DNA of 12,920 nt from Faecalicatena fissicatena. Its GTDB lineage: Bacteria > Bacillota > Clostridia > Lachnospirales > Lachnospiraceae. The stretch lies in contig LDAQ01000138.1 of assembly GCA_001028025.1 (NCBI GenBank), positions 1 through 12,920 of the forward strand, given 5' to 3'. The notes below the pieces were generated by a model. That model was given only the letters and a program-made list of their open reading frames with translations. It had not been told where the DNA came from and searched no databases. This document shows positions 6,728-12,920 of the stretch, one piece after another. Within the stretch, counting starts at the first letter, position 1. Each line of letters opens with the position of its first letter. A program made the position numbers and the translations under genes.

Positions 6728-8002
6728 TTACCCCACAGTAGGCGCCTGGCTCCAGACATCCAAAATGTCCATCACATTCATCGGGCTATCCTGCATGTTC
6801 TCACTGTTTTTCGTATTTTCCTCTGCCATCCATGCAAAAAAACTGCCGGGCAGGACAGACCATTCCGATATCTGCTTTATAAAATCTTCTGAAAAATACT
6901 TTCCTTGCTGAAACACAGACATAATAATCAGCTGGACACTATTATCCAGCACAAAACCTTTGTACGTTTCCTCTCCGGTCCAGTAATTTTCAAATACGTA
7001 TTTCAGAAATGACAGCAGCCGTCCCACCACCTCATCCAGCGTACCTTCTTCCGCACTCAGAGTCATCAATGTCTGATGCCCGTTCACAGCATCCTCCTCC
7101 ACATCCTGCAAATCATCCGCAAGCTGAAGAAAAAGGCCAAAGCCCGTTAGAAACAGGATATCCTTCAGCTTCAAATATCCGTCAATCATACACTGATCCA
7201 CATAAATAGATGCCCCGCCTTTATAGGCCGACATGATCAGAAGCTCTTCCGCCGTTTTTTCTGTCTTCCCCTGCTGCTGAAGGCTTTTTATCTGCGCATC
7301 ATAAATCATCAGCAGGAAATCATACAACCCGCCGAATATTTTTCTCGGATATACACTCTCGATCGCCTCAACCATAGAAAAAACCTTCTCTTCCAGTTCC
7401 TCCCCGGCCTTTGTTTCCAAGCCTTTTAACTTCTGCTCCAGCCTGAAATTAAACGCTGCCTTTTCCCTGCCCGTTTTATCGCCGTCCAGAAAATTATCCG
7501 TATAGGGATAAAGCAGGCTGTATCCCCAGATTGCCTCGTGGAACCACCTGTCCGAATCATCTGCCAGACACAGCATAAAAAAGACAAAATAATTTCTCAG
7601 CGCCTGTCCCAGATCATCCAGTACCAGTCCCCTGTCAAACACCCTCGTATGCCGTATAAAAGTCCGCGTTGCCTCCAAAAACCCGCTTCTCACATTCCCC
7701 GGAAGCTGTCCCAACTGAAACATCACATCCTTATCCATAGCGTCATCCAAAACCTTCTCCGCCTTCTCCCGCCACATCTTCTGCCCATAGACAGCCTGAG
7801 GAAAACTCTTCAAAAGTCCGTTCATCCGTCCCCAGACTTCCCTGCACCGCGTATCATTCTCACCCTGTTCCCGCGCAGAAACACTCCGAAACATCCCCGC
7901 GTCCACCTCCACAGAAATCGTCTTCCAGATATCCGTCACCGACTTTACCGCCGCAGCAACCCCATACAGATCATCCTCCAGAACCGTTTCCCACTTTTCC
8001 AT
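6728..8002 (-). CDS. Divergent class I isoprenoid synthase-like protein
   Basis: A 424-residue, probably all-helical cytoplasmic protein. The best clue is GLFLQLADDLQDVEED at 289-304, which matches the second aspartate-rich region of trans-prenyl diphosphate synthases (FQ..DD..D). It is followed by a G-x-x-T pattern (308-311) and preceded by KGGAS at 261-265, where prenyl synthases have a conserved Lys. A candidate first metal motif is DNFLD at 169-173 in place of the usual DDxxD; another Asp cluster is LADDSD at 146-151. The protein is about 100 residues longer than typical short-chain prenyl synthases, with an extended N-terminal half I cannot match. AGGAGG lies 8 nt before the ATG. It stands alone between the folate operon and the palindrome. 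It could be a terpene synthase, a prenyl synthase or a non-catalytic relative. Confidence 0.75.
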   Translation of the reverse strand: MEKWETVLEDDLYGVAAAVKSVTDIWKTISVEVDAGMFRSVSAREQGENDTRCREVWGRMNGLLKSFPQAVYGQKMWREKAEKVLDDAMDKDVMFQLGQLPGNVRSGFLEATRTFIRHTRVFDRGLVLDDLGQALRNYFVFFMLCLADDSDRWFHEAIWGYSLLYPYTDNFLDGDKTGREKAAFNFRLEQKLKGLETKAGEELEEKVFSMVEAIESVYPRKIFGGLYDFLLMIYDAQIKSLQQQGKTEKTAEELLIMSAYKGGASIYVDQCMIDGYLKLKDILFLTGFGLFLQLADDLQDVEEDAVNGHQTLMTLSAEEGTLDEVVGRLLSFLKYVFENYWTGEETYKGFVLDNSVQLIIMSVFQQGKYFSEDFIKQISEWSVLPGSFFAWMAEENTKNSENMQDSPMNVMDILDVWSQAPTVG

Positions 8003-8029
8003 ACCCGCATCCTCCTGTCACCACCAGTA

Positions 8030-8035
8030 ATTATA
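8030..8035 (-). promoter_or_regulatory. Possible -10 box for the isoprenoid synthase-like gene
   Basis: A perfect TATAAT lies on the - strand 28 nt upstream of the ATG. No convincing -35 sits at 16-18 nt; the nearest TTGTGA is 22 nt away. The gene may instead be reached by read-through from upstream. Confidence 0.3.
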
Positions 8036-8080
8036 ACGCTGTATTATTCTCCTCTTATCACAACTTCACCTAAAATCAAT

Positions 8081-8224
8081 TCAAAGCTTTTCGCCCCAAA
8101 AACGGCTCAGGAAAAGAGTCTCCATGAAAAATCCCATGAAAGCAGTATACCATGATATTCCCCCAAAGACAAGAAAGGCGCAGGAAGTGCGGATGCCCAA
8201 AGAGCTCTTGGTGTCCAGCCCCAT
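8081..8224 (-). CDS. Possible small hydrophobic protein (47 aa)
   Basis: A short ORF reading MGLDTKSS at its start and ending WGEKL. Residues of roughly 15-41 (CAFLVFGGIS onward, rich in Phe, Trp, Tyr and Met) would form one membrane-spanning helix. I chose the ATG at 8224 because GGAGG lies 4 nt upstream. A longer GTG-started version (from 8263) would have its N-terminus running into the palindrome and lacks a ribosome binding site. It ends 78 bp before the isoprenoid synthase-like gene and could be co-transcribed with it. I do not recognise a family. It may also be a non-coding part of a repeat unit together with the adjacent palindrome. Confidence 0.3.
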   Translation of the reverse strand: MGLDTKSSLGIRTSCAFLVFGGISWYTAFMGFFMETLFLSRFWGEKL

Positions 8225-8392
8225 CCGTCCTCCCCCGTTCAGAATCCCCTCCCGAACAGCCACTCAAAGGTGATTAGGGCGCCCGCCTCTTTGTACCTGA
8301 GGATGCGGCGCCGGGCGGAAGGTCTGCCTGTGCCTGCGGATACCTAAAGTGTGCCGTGTTTACGTTGGGATAAAATAGAAAAATCCGATGGA

Positions 8393-8420
8393 CAGACTTT
8401 GCTTTACCAAGCAAAGTCTG
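8393..8420. repeat. Inner hairpin 1 of the palindrome
   Basis: A perfect 12-bp stem, CAGACTTTGCTT paired with AAGCAAAGTCTG, closed by a 4-nt loop (8405-8408). It begins exactly where the 35-bp stem ends. Confidence 0.9.
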
Positions 8421-8421
8421 A

Positions 8422-8466
8422 GGCGACTAAGGCCCCCAATTATCAAATTGGGGGCTGCATGTCGCC
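8422..8466. repeat. Inner hairpin 2 of the palindrome
   Basis: GGCGAC (8422-8427) pairs with GTCGCC (8461-8466). After a small internal loop, a perfect 10-bp stem pairs GCCCCCAATT (8432-8441) with AATTGGGGGC (8446-8455) around the 4-nt loop ATCA. No U-run follows on either strand, so it is not an ordinary intrinsic terminator. Confidence 0.9.
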
Positions 8467-8612
8467 GGTTCCATCAGATTTTTCTATTTTATCCCTACGT
8501 AAACTAGGCTAAACGCCCGGCATCCGCAGGCACAGGCAGATCTTCCGCCCGGCGCCGCATCCTCAGGTACAAAGAGGCGGACGCCCTAATCACCGTCTCC
8601 CCGGTCTGTTCG

Positions 8613-10301
8613 CTAATTCACTTTATTATGAAGCAGTTTATGTTCTTTCCCTTTCAGTATCCCATCATAAGCCGACATTACAATAGGATTCTGGTTTGAC
8701 AATTTGATCTGTGCCAGGCTGTCGATCTTATAAAGCCCTTCCAGTCTTGCCTTCTTTGTTCTAGGTCCGATCGGCACCGGCTGTCCGCCTCCGGCGATAC
8801 ATCCTCTCTTACATGCCATGACTTCCACGAAATCATAGTACACCTCTCCTGCTTTCATCTTATCCAGCACTTCGGATGCAGATTTCAGGCCATTCACAAC
8901 CGCAATTTTTACTTCTCTGTCTCCCAGTTTTACCTTAGCTTCCTTGATACCGTCCACACCGCGCACTCCGGTAAAGCTGATTGCTTCCAGATCCTCTGAT
9001 CTGTTGCTGTTTACAAGGCGGCGCAGCACTGCTTCTGTAACACCGCCGGTTACTCCGAAGATTGCTCCGGCACCGGATGACAGGCCGAACGGCATATCCA
9101 GCGCTTCCGGCTTCACCTGTGCAAGGTCGATTCCGGCTTCCTGAATCATACGGGTAACCTCAGTGGTAGTCAGAACATAGTCCACATTCTGCTCTCCGTC
9201 CGTAAAGTGCTCAGGTCTTGTAATTTCCGCTTTTTTTGCCGTACATGGCATAATCGAAATCACCATAGTCTTTCTGGTGTCCTCTTCTGCCTTCATGCGC
9301 GCCTCTTCCTTAATCAGTGCTCCGAACATCTCCTGCGGAGAACGACAGGATGAAATATTCTTTCTAAACTCAGGATATTTCTTTTCGCAGAACTTCACCC
9401 ATGCCGGACAGCATGAAGTGAAAAGCGGAAGGTTCTCCCCTGACTCCAAGCGTTCCAGCAGTTCTTTGGATTCCTCCATAACAGTCAGATCCGCACCAAA
9501 GTTCGTGTCGTATACTTCGTCAAAACCGATGCGGCGCAGAGCTGCCACAAGGCGTCCCAGTACATTTTCCCCTTTTTTGATGCCGAACTTGTCCCCGATC
9601 GCCACACGGACTGCCGGAGCAATCTGAACAACTACACGGGTATTCTTATCACACAGCGCATGCCATACCGGTTCTACGTTCTGTTTGATTGTGATCGCAC
9701 CCGTCGGACATACCGCACGGCACTGTCCGCAGCCTACACAGTCCGTCTGGGCCAGGTCCTTATTAAATGCCGGTGTTACCTGCATCTTGGAACCGCGGAA
9801 AGCAAAGTCCAGAATGCCCAGGCCCTGAATCTCGTCACAGGTTCTGACACAGTCACCACAAAGTATACACTTATTTGGATCTCTCACAACACATTCGGAG
9901 GTGGTATCTCTTTCCAGATGCTTTTTATTGTTTTCGAAACGCACGTCCATGATTCCGAGCTGTCTGGACAGCTTCTGCAGTGTACAGACACCATTTTTTG
10001 CACAGGTCGTACAGTCGCGGCAATGGGAAGCCAGAAGCAGCTCAATGATCATCTTTCTGTGGTGCTGCAGCCTTGGCGTGTTTGTATAAATCACCATTCC
10101 GTCCCGGGGTGTCTCGGAGCAGGATGCAAATATTCTTCCTCTGTCATCTTCTACCACGCACATACGACAGGCGCCGTAAGTGGAAAGTTCTGAATGATAG
10201 CAGAAAGTAGGAAGGTCAATTCCCGATCTGCGGATGACGGAAAGAACATTCTTTTCATTCGTAAAGGCGACCCTTCTGTTGTTGATTGTCATATAACTCA
10301 T
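8613..10301 (-). CDS. hydA: [FeFe]-hydrogenase catalytic subunit (HydA)
   Basis: Reduces protons to H2, or the reverse, at the H-cluster; cytoplasmic, with no signal peptide. The 562-residue chain carries cofactor sites in the classic order. A plant-type [2Fe-2S] uses Cys34, Cys45, Cys48 and Cys61. A His-ligated [4Fe-4S] uses His93, Cys97, Cys100 and Cys106. Two ferredoxin-type [4Fe-4S] clusters use Cys145/148/151/155 and Cys188/191/194/198. The H-cluster motifs are TSCCPAW at 295-301, MPCTAKKAE at 351-359 and EVMACKRGCIAGGGQP at 493-508. All expected ligands are present, including the first Cys of TSCC used in proton transfer. AGGAGG sits 8 nt before the ATG, and the gene starts 12 bp after hydB. 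Its stop codon abuts the palindrome. Maturases hydE, hydF and hydG are not in the window. Confidence 0.97.
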   Translation of the reverse strand: MSYMTINNRRVAFTNEKNVLSVIRRSGIDLPTFCYHSELSTYGACRMCVVEDDRGRIFASCSETPRDGMVIYTNTPRLQHHRKMIIELLLASHCRDCTTCAKNGVCTLQKLSRQLGIMDVRFENNKKHLERDTTSECVVRDPNKCILCGDCVRTCDEIQGLGILDFAFRGSKMQVTPAFNKDLAQTDCVGCGQCRAVCPTGAITIKQNVEPVWHALCDKNTRVVVQIAPAVRVAIGDKFGIKKGENVLGRLVAALRRIGFDEVYDTNFGADLTVMEESKELLERLESGENLPLFTSCCPAWVKFCEKKYPEFRKNISSCRSPQEMFGALIKEEARMKAEEDTRKTMVISIMPCTAKKAEITRPEHFTDGEQNVDYVLTTTEVTRMIQEAGIDLAQVKPEALDMPFGLSSGAGAIFGVTGGVTEAVLRRLVNSNRSEDLEAISFTGVRGVDGIKEAKVKLGDREVKIAVVNGLKSASEVLDKMKAGEVYYDFVEVMACKRGCIAGGGQPVPIGPRTKKARLEGLYKIDSLAQIKLSNQNPIVMSAYDGILKGKEHKLLHNKVN

Positions 10302-10313
10302 GTTCGTTTCCTC

Positions 10314-12200
10314 CTACCCTTCAATATGTATCGCACCAAATGCACAGGCGCTCTCGCAGGCACCGCACTTAATACATTTTTCATTATCAATGACATATGG
10401 TTCTTTGATCTGTCCGCTGATGGCTCCTACCGGACAGTTTCTCGCACACTTGGAACATCCCTTGCAGCGTTCGGCACTGATGATAAACTGTCTCATTGCC
10501 GTACAGTTATGGGATACACATTTCTTTTCAACTACATGCTGCTCGTACTCTTCTCTGAACAGCTTCAGCGTACTGACAACAGGCAGTGCCGCGCTCTTGC
10601 CCAGGCCACACAGTGCGGTATCCGTAATTGTATTTGCCAGTTCTTCCAGGAGATCCAGGTCTTCCATTTTTCCGTTTCCGGCAACGATTCTTTCCAGAAT
10701 CTCCAGCATACGCTTCGTACCTTCACGGCACGGAACACATTTTCCGCAGCTCTCGTTCTGGGTAAAATTCATGAAGAATCTTGCGACTTCTACCATACAG
10801 GTATGGTCGTCCATGACAACCAGCCCGCCGGATCCAATCATGGCTCCCATCTTCTTCAGGGAATCGAAATCCAGATTGATATCCAGATGAGGCGTAATCA
10901 GGCATCCGCCGGATGGTCCGCCGATCTGTACCGCCTTAAATTCTCCGTCTCCTTTGATTCCGCCGCCGATATCATAAATAACCTCGCGGAGGGTAGTTCC
11001 CATCGGAACCTCAATCAGTCCGGTATGCTTAACGCTTCCTGTAAGGGCAAATGCCTTCGTTCCGGGGCTGCTCTCCGGTCCGATGCTCTTAAACCAATCC
11101 GCACCTTCGTTAATAATCATGGGTACGTTTGCAAATGTTTCTACGTTGTTCAGTACCGTCGGTTTCGCGAACAGTCCCTGTTCTACAGTTCTTGGAGGTT
11201 TAACACGCGGCATACCGCGGTTTCCTTCTATAGATGCTGTCAGAGCGCTTCCTTCTCCACAGACAAATGCACCTGCGCCTCTGTTGATATGTAAGTGGAA
11301 GGAAAAACCGGTTCCCAGAATGTCATCTCCCAGCAGTCCACACTCTTCAGCCTGTGCAATTGCCAGTTTCAAACGGCTGATTGCCAGAGGATATTCTGCA
11401 CGTACATAGATGTACCCCTCTGATGCTCCCACAGCGTAAGCCGCAATCATCATTCCTTCTATCATCTTATGAGGGTCACCTTCCATGATGCTTCGGTCCA
11501 TAAATGCACCCGGATCTCCCTCATCACCGTTACAGACTACGTAACGCTCTTTTTCCTGCTGTCTTGCAACCTGTGACCACTTATAACCGGTCTGGAAACC
11601 GCCGCCCCCGCGTCCGCGCAGATTGGATTCCGTGATCTCCTGGATGACTTCCTCCGGCTTCATATTGAACAGCACCTTCTCCAGCGCCTCATATCCACCC
11701 GTGGAAATATACTCCTGTATATGTTCAGCATCGATCTGCCCGCAGTTTTTCAGGACATTTCTTGTCTGTTTTTTATAAAATGGAATCTCGTCCTGCTTCT
11801 GGTACTCGATCCCGTCCTGCTTGAATAACAGATGCCTGATCGGCTCTCCCTTTTCAATGGTCCGGTGGAAGATCTCATCGCAATCCTCAAGCTGTACCTT
11901 TGTATACAAAATTCCCTGCGGTTCGATTCTCATCAGAGGTCCCATCTCACAGAACCCATGGCATCCGCTTTTCTTAATGCCGATTTCCCCGTCACCATGT
12001 GCAATCTCTTCTCCGAAATGTACTTCCACATCCGGATTCTCCTCTACCAGTTCACACATTCTCTTGTAAATATCGCCGGAGCCGCCTGCCAGACATCCTG
12101 TACCCGCACAAATCAGCACTCTGCATTTACTGTCTTCTATCCGTGCTTTCGAAGCTTCACGAACCTGTCCGAGAGCTTCTCTATTTCCAATTCTTTCCAT
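10314..12200 (-). CDS. hydB: NAD(H)-binding flavoprotein subunit of [FeFe]-hydrogenase (HydB, NuoF-like)
   Basis: The FMN and NAD(H) module that connects nucleotide, ferredoxin and the HydA cluster chain. The 628 residues contain an N-terminal thioredoxin-like [2Fe-2S] domain (Cys31, Cys36, Cys80, Cys84). Next comes a NuoF core with the glycine-rich GRGGGGF at 196-202 and GDEGDPGAF at 225-233 for FMN/NADH. A [4Fe-4S] site follows at Cys485, Cys488, Cys491 and Cys531. Two C-terminal ferredoxin [4Fe-4S] clusters use Cys579/582/585/589 and Cys609/612/615/619. This architecture is that of HydB from trimeric, electron-bifurcating hydrogenases rather than plain Complex I NuoF. A CxxHxC segment at 561-566 may bind another metal. 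GAGGAG lies 9 nt before the ATG, inside the hydC end; the intergenic gap is 4 nt, suggesting coupled translation. Confidence 0.95.
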   Translation of the reverse strand: MERIGNREALGQVREASKARIEDSKCRVLICAGTGCLAGGSGDIYKRMCELVEENPDVEVHFGEEIAHGDGEIGIKKSGCHGFCEMGPLMRIEPQGILYTKVQLEDCDEIFHRTIEKGEPIRHLLFKQDGIEYQKQDEIPFYKKQTRNVLKNCGQIDAEHIQEYISTGGYEALEKVLFNMKPEEVIQEITESNLRGRGGGGFQTGYKWSQVARQQEKERYVVCNGDEGDPGAFMDRSIMEGDPHKMIEGMMIAAYAVGASEGYIYVRAEYPLAISRLKLAIAQAEECGLLGDDILGTGFSFHLHINRGAGAFVCGEGSALTASIEGNRGMPRVKPPRTVEQGLFAKPTVLNNVETFANVPMIINEGADWFKSIGPESSPGTKAFALTGSVKHTGLIEVPMGTTLREVIYDIGGGIKGDGEFKAVQIGGPSGGCLITPHLDINLDFDSLKKMGAMIGSGGLVVMDDHTCMVEVARFFMNFTQNESCGKCVPCREGTKRMLEILERIVAGNGKMEDLDLLEELANTITDTALCGLGKSAALPVVSTLKLFREEYEQHVVEKKCVSHNCTAMRQFIISAERCKGCSKCARNCPVGAISGQIKEPYVIDNEKCIKCGACESACAFGAIHIEG

Positions 12201-12204
12201 ACTT

Positions 12205-12678
12205 TTAAGCTCCTCTCAACTCGCGAATTAAATCAGCTGCCGTATCCGGTGTCATCGCCGGATATACCTTGTCATTCACCGTCAGTACCGGTGCCAGCCC
12301 GCAGGCTCCAAGACAGGAAACTGTTTCCAGCGTAAACAGCATATCGTCTGTTGTTGCTTTTTCTTTGGAAAGCCCCAGCTCGCTATAAAGCCGATCCAGG
12401 ATCGGAATCGATTTACGCACATGACAGGCTGTTCCGTCACATACCTTAATGATATATTTTCCTTTTGGTTCAAAAGAAAAATTCTCATAAAATGTTGCTA
12501 CACTGTAAGCCTTTGCTTCATTAATCCCAAGCTTCCCTGCCACATAACTCAAAAGCTCAGGCGGCAGGTAACGGTATTCCGTCTGAATGTCCTGAATAAT
12601 AGGAATCAGTGATGCCTGTTCTGCCCCATGTGACGCTATGATTTCATCTGCCTTGTCATAGTAGGTCTGATCTAACAT
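12205..12678 (-). CDS. hydC: [2Fe-2S] subunit of [FeFe]-hydrogenase (HydC, NuoE-like)
   Basis: A small electron-transfer subunit that partners HydB. I place the start at the ATG at 12678 (157 residues, beginning MLDQTYY) because AGGAGG lies 6 nt upstream. An upstream in-frame ATG at 12714 would add 12 residues but has no comparable site and overlaps the leader inverted repeat. The thioredoxin-like domain ligates one [2Fe-2S] cluster through Cys80, Cys85, Cys122 and Cys126 (C-x4-C and C-x3-C), as in NuoE. The N-terminal helical part includes IQTEYRYLP at 31-39, a conserved NuoE feature. It is the first gene of the hydC-hydB-hydA operon and directly follows the promoter and predicted Rex site. 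Confidence 0.95.
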   Translation of the reverse strand: MLDQTYYDKADEIIASHGAEQASLIPIIQDIQTEYRYLPPELLSYVAGKLGINEAKAYSVATFYENFSFEPKGKYIIKVCDGTACHVRKSIPILDRLYSELGLSKEKATTDDMLFTLETVSCLGACGLAPVLTVNDKVYPAMTPDTAADLIRELRGA

Positions 12679-12684
12679 GAGATA

Positions 12685-12690
12685 CCTCCT
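12685..12690 (-). promoter_or_regulatory. Ribosome binding site deciding the hydC start
   Basis: A consensus AGGAGG on the - strand, 6 nt before the ATG at 12678. It favours this start over the upstream in-frame ATG at 12714. Confidence 0.85.
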
Positions 12691-12698
12691 TAAACTGT

Positions 12699-12727
12699 GT
12701 TTATAAGACCTCAAAAACCTTATAAAC
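12699..12727 (-). promoter_or_regulatory. Inverted repeat in the hydC leader
   Basis: Perfect 9-bp arms GTTTATAAG (12699-12707) and CTTATAAAC (12719-12727) surround an 11-nt centre. It lies between the predicted Rex site and the ribosome binding site. It could be an operator for a dimeric regulator or a weak A/U-rich leader hairpin. No known regulator motif is recognised. Confidence 0.5.
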
Positions 12728-12744
12728 TGTACTTTTGTATGATA

Positions 12745-12762
12745 TAGTTAAAATTTTATCAA
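12745..12762 (-). promoter_or_regulatory. Predicted Rex operator upstream of the hydrogenase operon
   Basis: The - strand reads TTGATAAAATTTTAACTA. Against the clostridial Rex consensus TTGTTAA-N4-TTAACAA it matches 12 of the 14 defined positions, one mismatch per half-site. It starts about 2 nt after the predicted transcription start, a classical repressor position. Rex releases DNA when NADH is high, which fits a hydrogenase that consumes NADH. The rex gene is not in the window. Confidence 0.6.
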
Positions 12763-12771
12763 TCACTGTTC

Positions 12772-12800
12772 ATTATATGGTAAATACACCTTTTAATCAA
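12772..12800 (-). promoter_or_regulatory. Promoter of hydCBA
   Basis: On the - strand TTGATT (12800-12795) and a perfect TATAAT (12777-12772) are spaced by 17 nt. The predicted start is near 12765, giving a leader of about 87 nt that contains the Rex-like site and the inverted repeat. Confidence 0.75.
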
Positions 12801-12840
12801 TAGAAAAAACAACATTTCCCACGAATATTTCATAAAGTAC

Positions 12841-12920
12841 ATGAGCTTCAGTCTTGGGGGCGGACGGAGGGGGACGCTTACCGGGAACCGGGACGGGCTG
12901 TGAAAAGCACCTGTCCTGTT
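12841..12920. other. GC-rich segment at the window edge, unidentified
   Basis: Composition changes abruptly from the A/T-rich promoter region to a G-rich stretch from about 12855. It contains G-runs (12856-12860 and 12869-12873) and a tandem 7-bp repeat, ACCGGGA, at 12880-12886 and 12887-12893. No ORF or hairpin is convincing. It may be the start of a repeat element cut by the window end. Confidence 0.3.

Larger units (their letters stand above)
8253..8612. repeat. Giant imperfect palindrome with two nested hairpins
   Basis: The arms 8269-8344 and 8519-8594 pair over 76 bp with only three mismatches (8282/8581, 8322/8541, 8342/8521). After an asymmetric internal loop (8345-8357 and 8505-8518), a second 35-bp stem pairs 8358-8392 with 8470-8504, with two mismatches. 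It encloses two hairpins, giving a three-way junction. An outer 7-bp repeat, CGAACAG (8253-8259) with CTGTTCG (8606-8612), extends the symmetry to the base next to the hydA stop. There is no ORF of note inside. No target-site duplication is evident. It could be a MITE-like mobile repeat, a structured RNA, or a transcript end for the hydrogenase operon. Confidence 0.9.

Noticed and set aside
7538..8155. A 205-codon open frame on the + strand
   Set aside because: Antisense to the isoprenoid synthase-like gene; basic, His/Pro-rich translation typical of a shadow frame.
8422..8466. Inner hairpin as a rho-independent terminator of hydCBA
   Set aside because: The stem is strong but no U-run follows on either strand.
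8253..8612. CRISPR array or insertion sequence
   Set aside because: There are no direct repeats with regular spacers and no transposase ORF; only inverted symmetry is present.
10194..11294. A 366-codon open frame on the + strand
   Set aside because: It lies entirely over hydA/hydB in antisense, has no recognisable domain, and the - strand genes have complete cofactor motifs.
12679..12714. Longer hydC start at 12714
   Set aside because: It lacks a ribosome binding site and overlaps the leader repeat; the ATG at 12678 has AGGAGG at 6 nt.

Overview
The window looks like a chromosomal segment from an anaerobic, fermentative Firmicute, most likely a gut Lachnospiraceae relative (Blautia/Dorea/Clostridium-like). 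That placement is inferred from three things: the trimeric [FeFe]-hydrogenase set, the compact folate operon with a FolB-FolK fusion, and strong AGGAGG-type ribosome binding sites. I see no tRNA, rRNA, CRISPR array or transposase gene.

Layout. (1) 107-2522, + strand: tyrA (prephenate dehydrogenase with ACT domain) and aroA (EPSP synthase, class II type), the tail of an aromatic amino acid operon that probably begins upstream. (2) 2583-6596, - strand, convergent with aroA: a five-gene folate operon read folC > folE > HD-domain gene > folP > folBK, with a good promoter at 6658-6686. Known enzymes cover every step from GTP to dihydrofolate except dephosphorylation of dihydroneopterin triphosphate. 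The HD-domain phosphohydrolase is the only unassigned gene in the operon and is the obvious candidate. Both regions share the chorismate node: EPSP leads to chorismate, which feeds tyrosine and also the p-aminobenzoate used by FolP. (3) 6728-8002, - strand: an unusual 424-residue protein with class I isoprenoid synthase features. (4) 8081-8612: a possible small membrane peptide ORF and then a very large near-perfect palindrome (about 326-360 bp) enclosing two internal hairpins. It ends one base from the hydrogenase stop codon. (5) 8613-12678, - strand: hydC-hydB-hydA, encoding a NAD(H)-linked, probably electron-bifurcating [FeFe]-hydrogenase. Its upstream region (12699-12800) has a strong promoter, an 18-bp site matching the Rex operator consensus at 12 of 14 positions, and a leader inverted repeat. 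(6) 12841-12920: an abruptly GC-rich stretch at the window edge that I cannot identify.

The points most worth following up are the HD protein as a missing folate-pathway phosphatase, the divergent isoprenoid-synthase-like protein, the giant palindrome, and the predicted NADH-responsive control of the hydrogenase.
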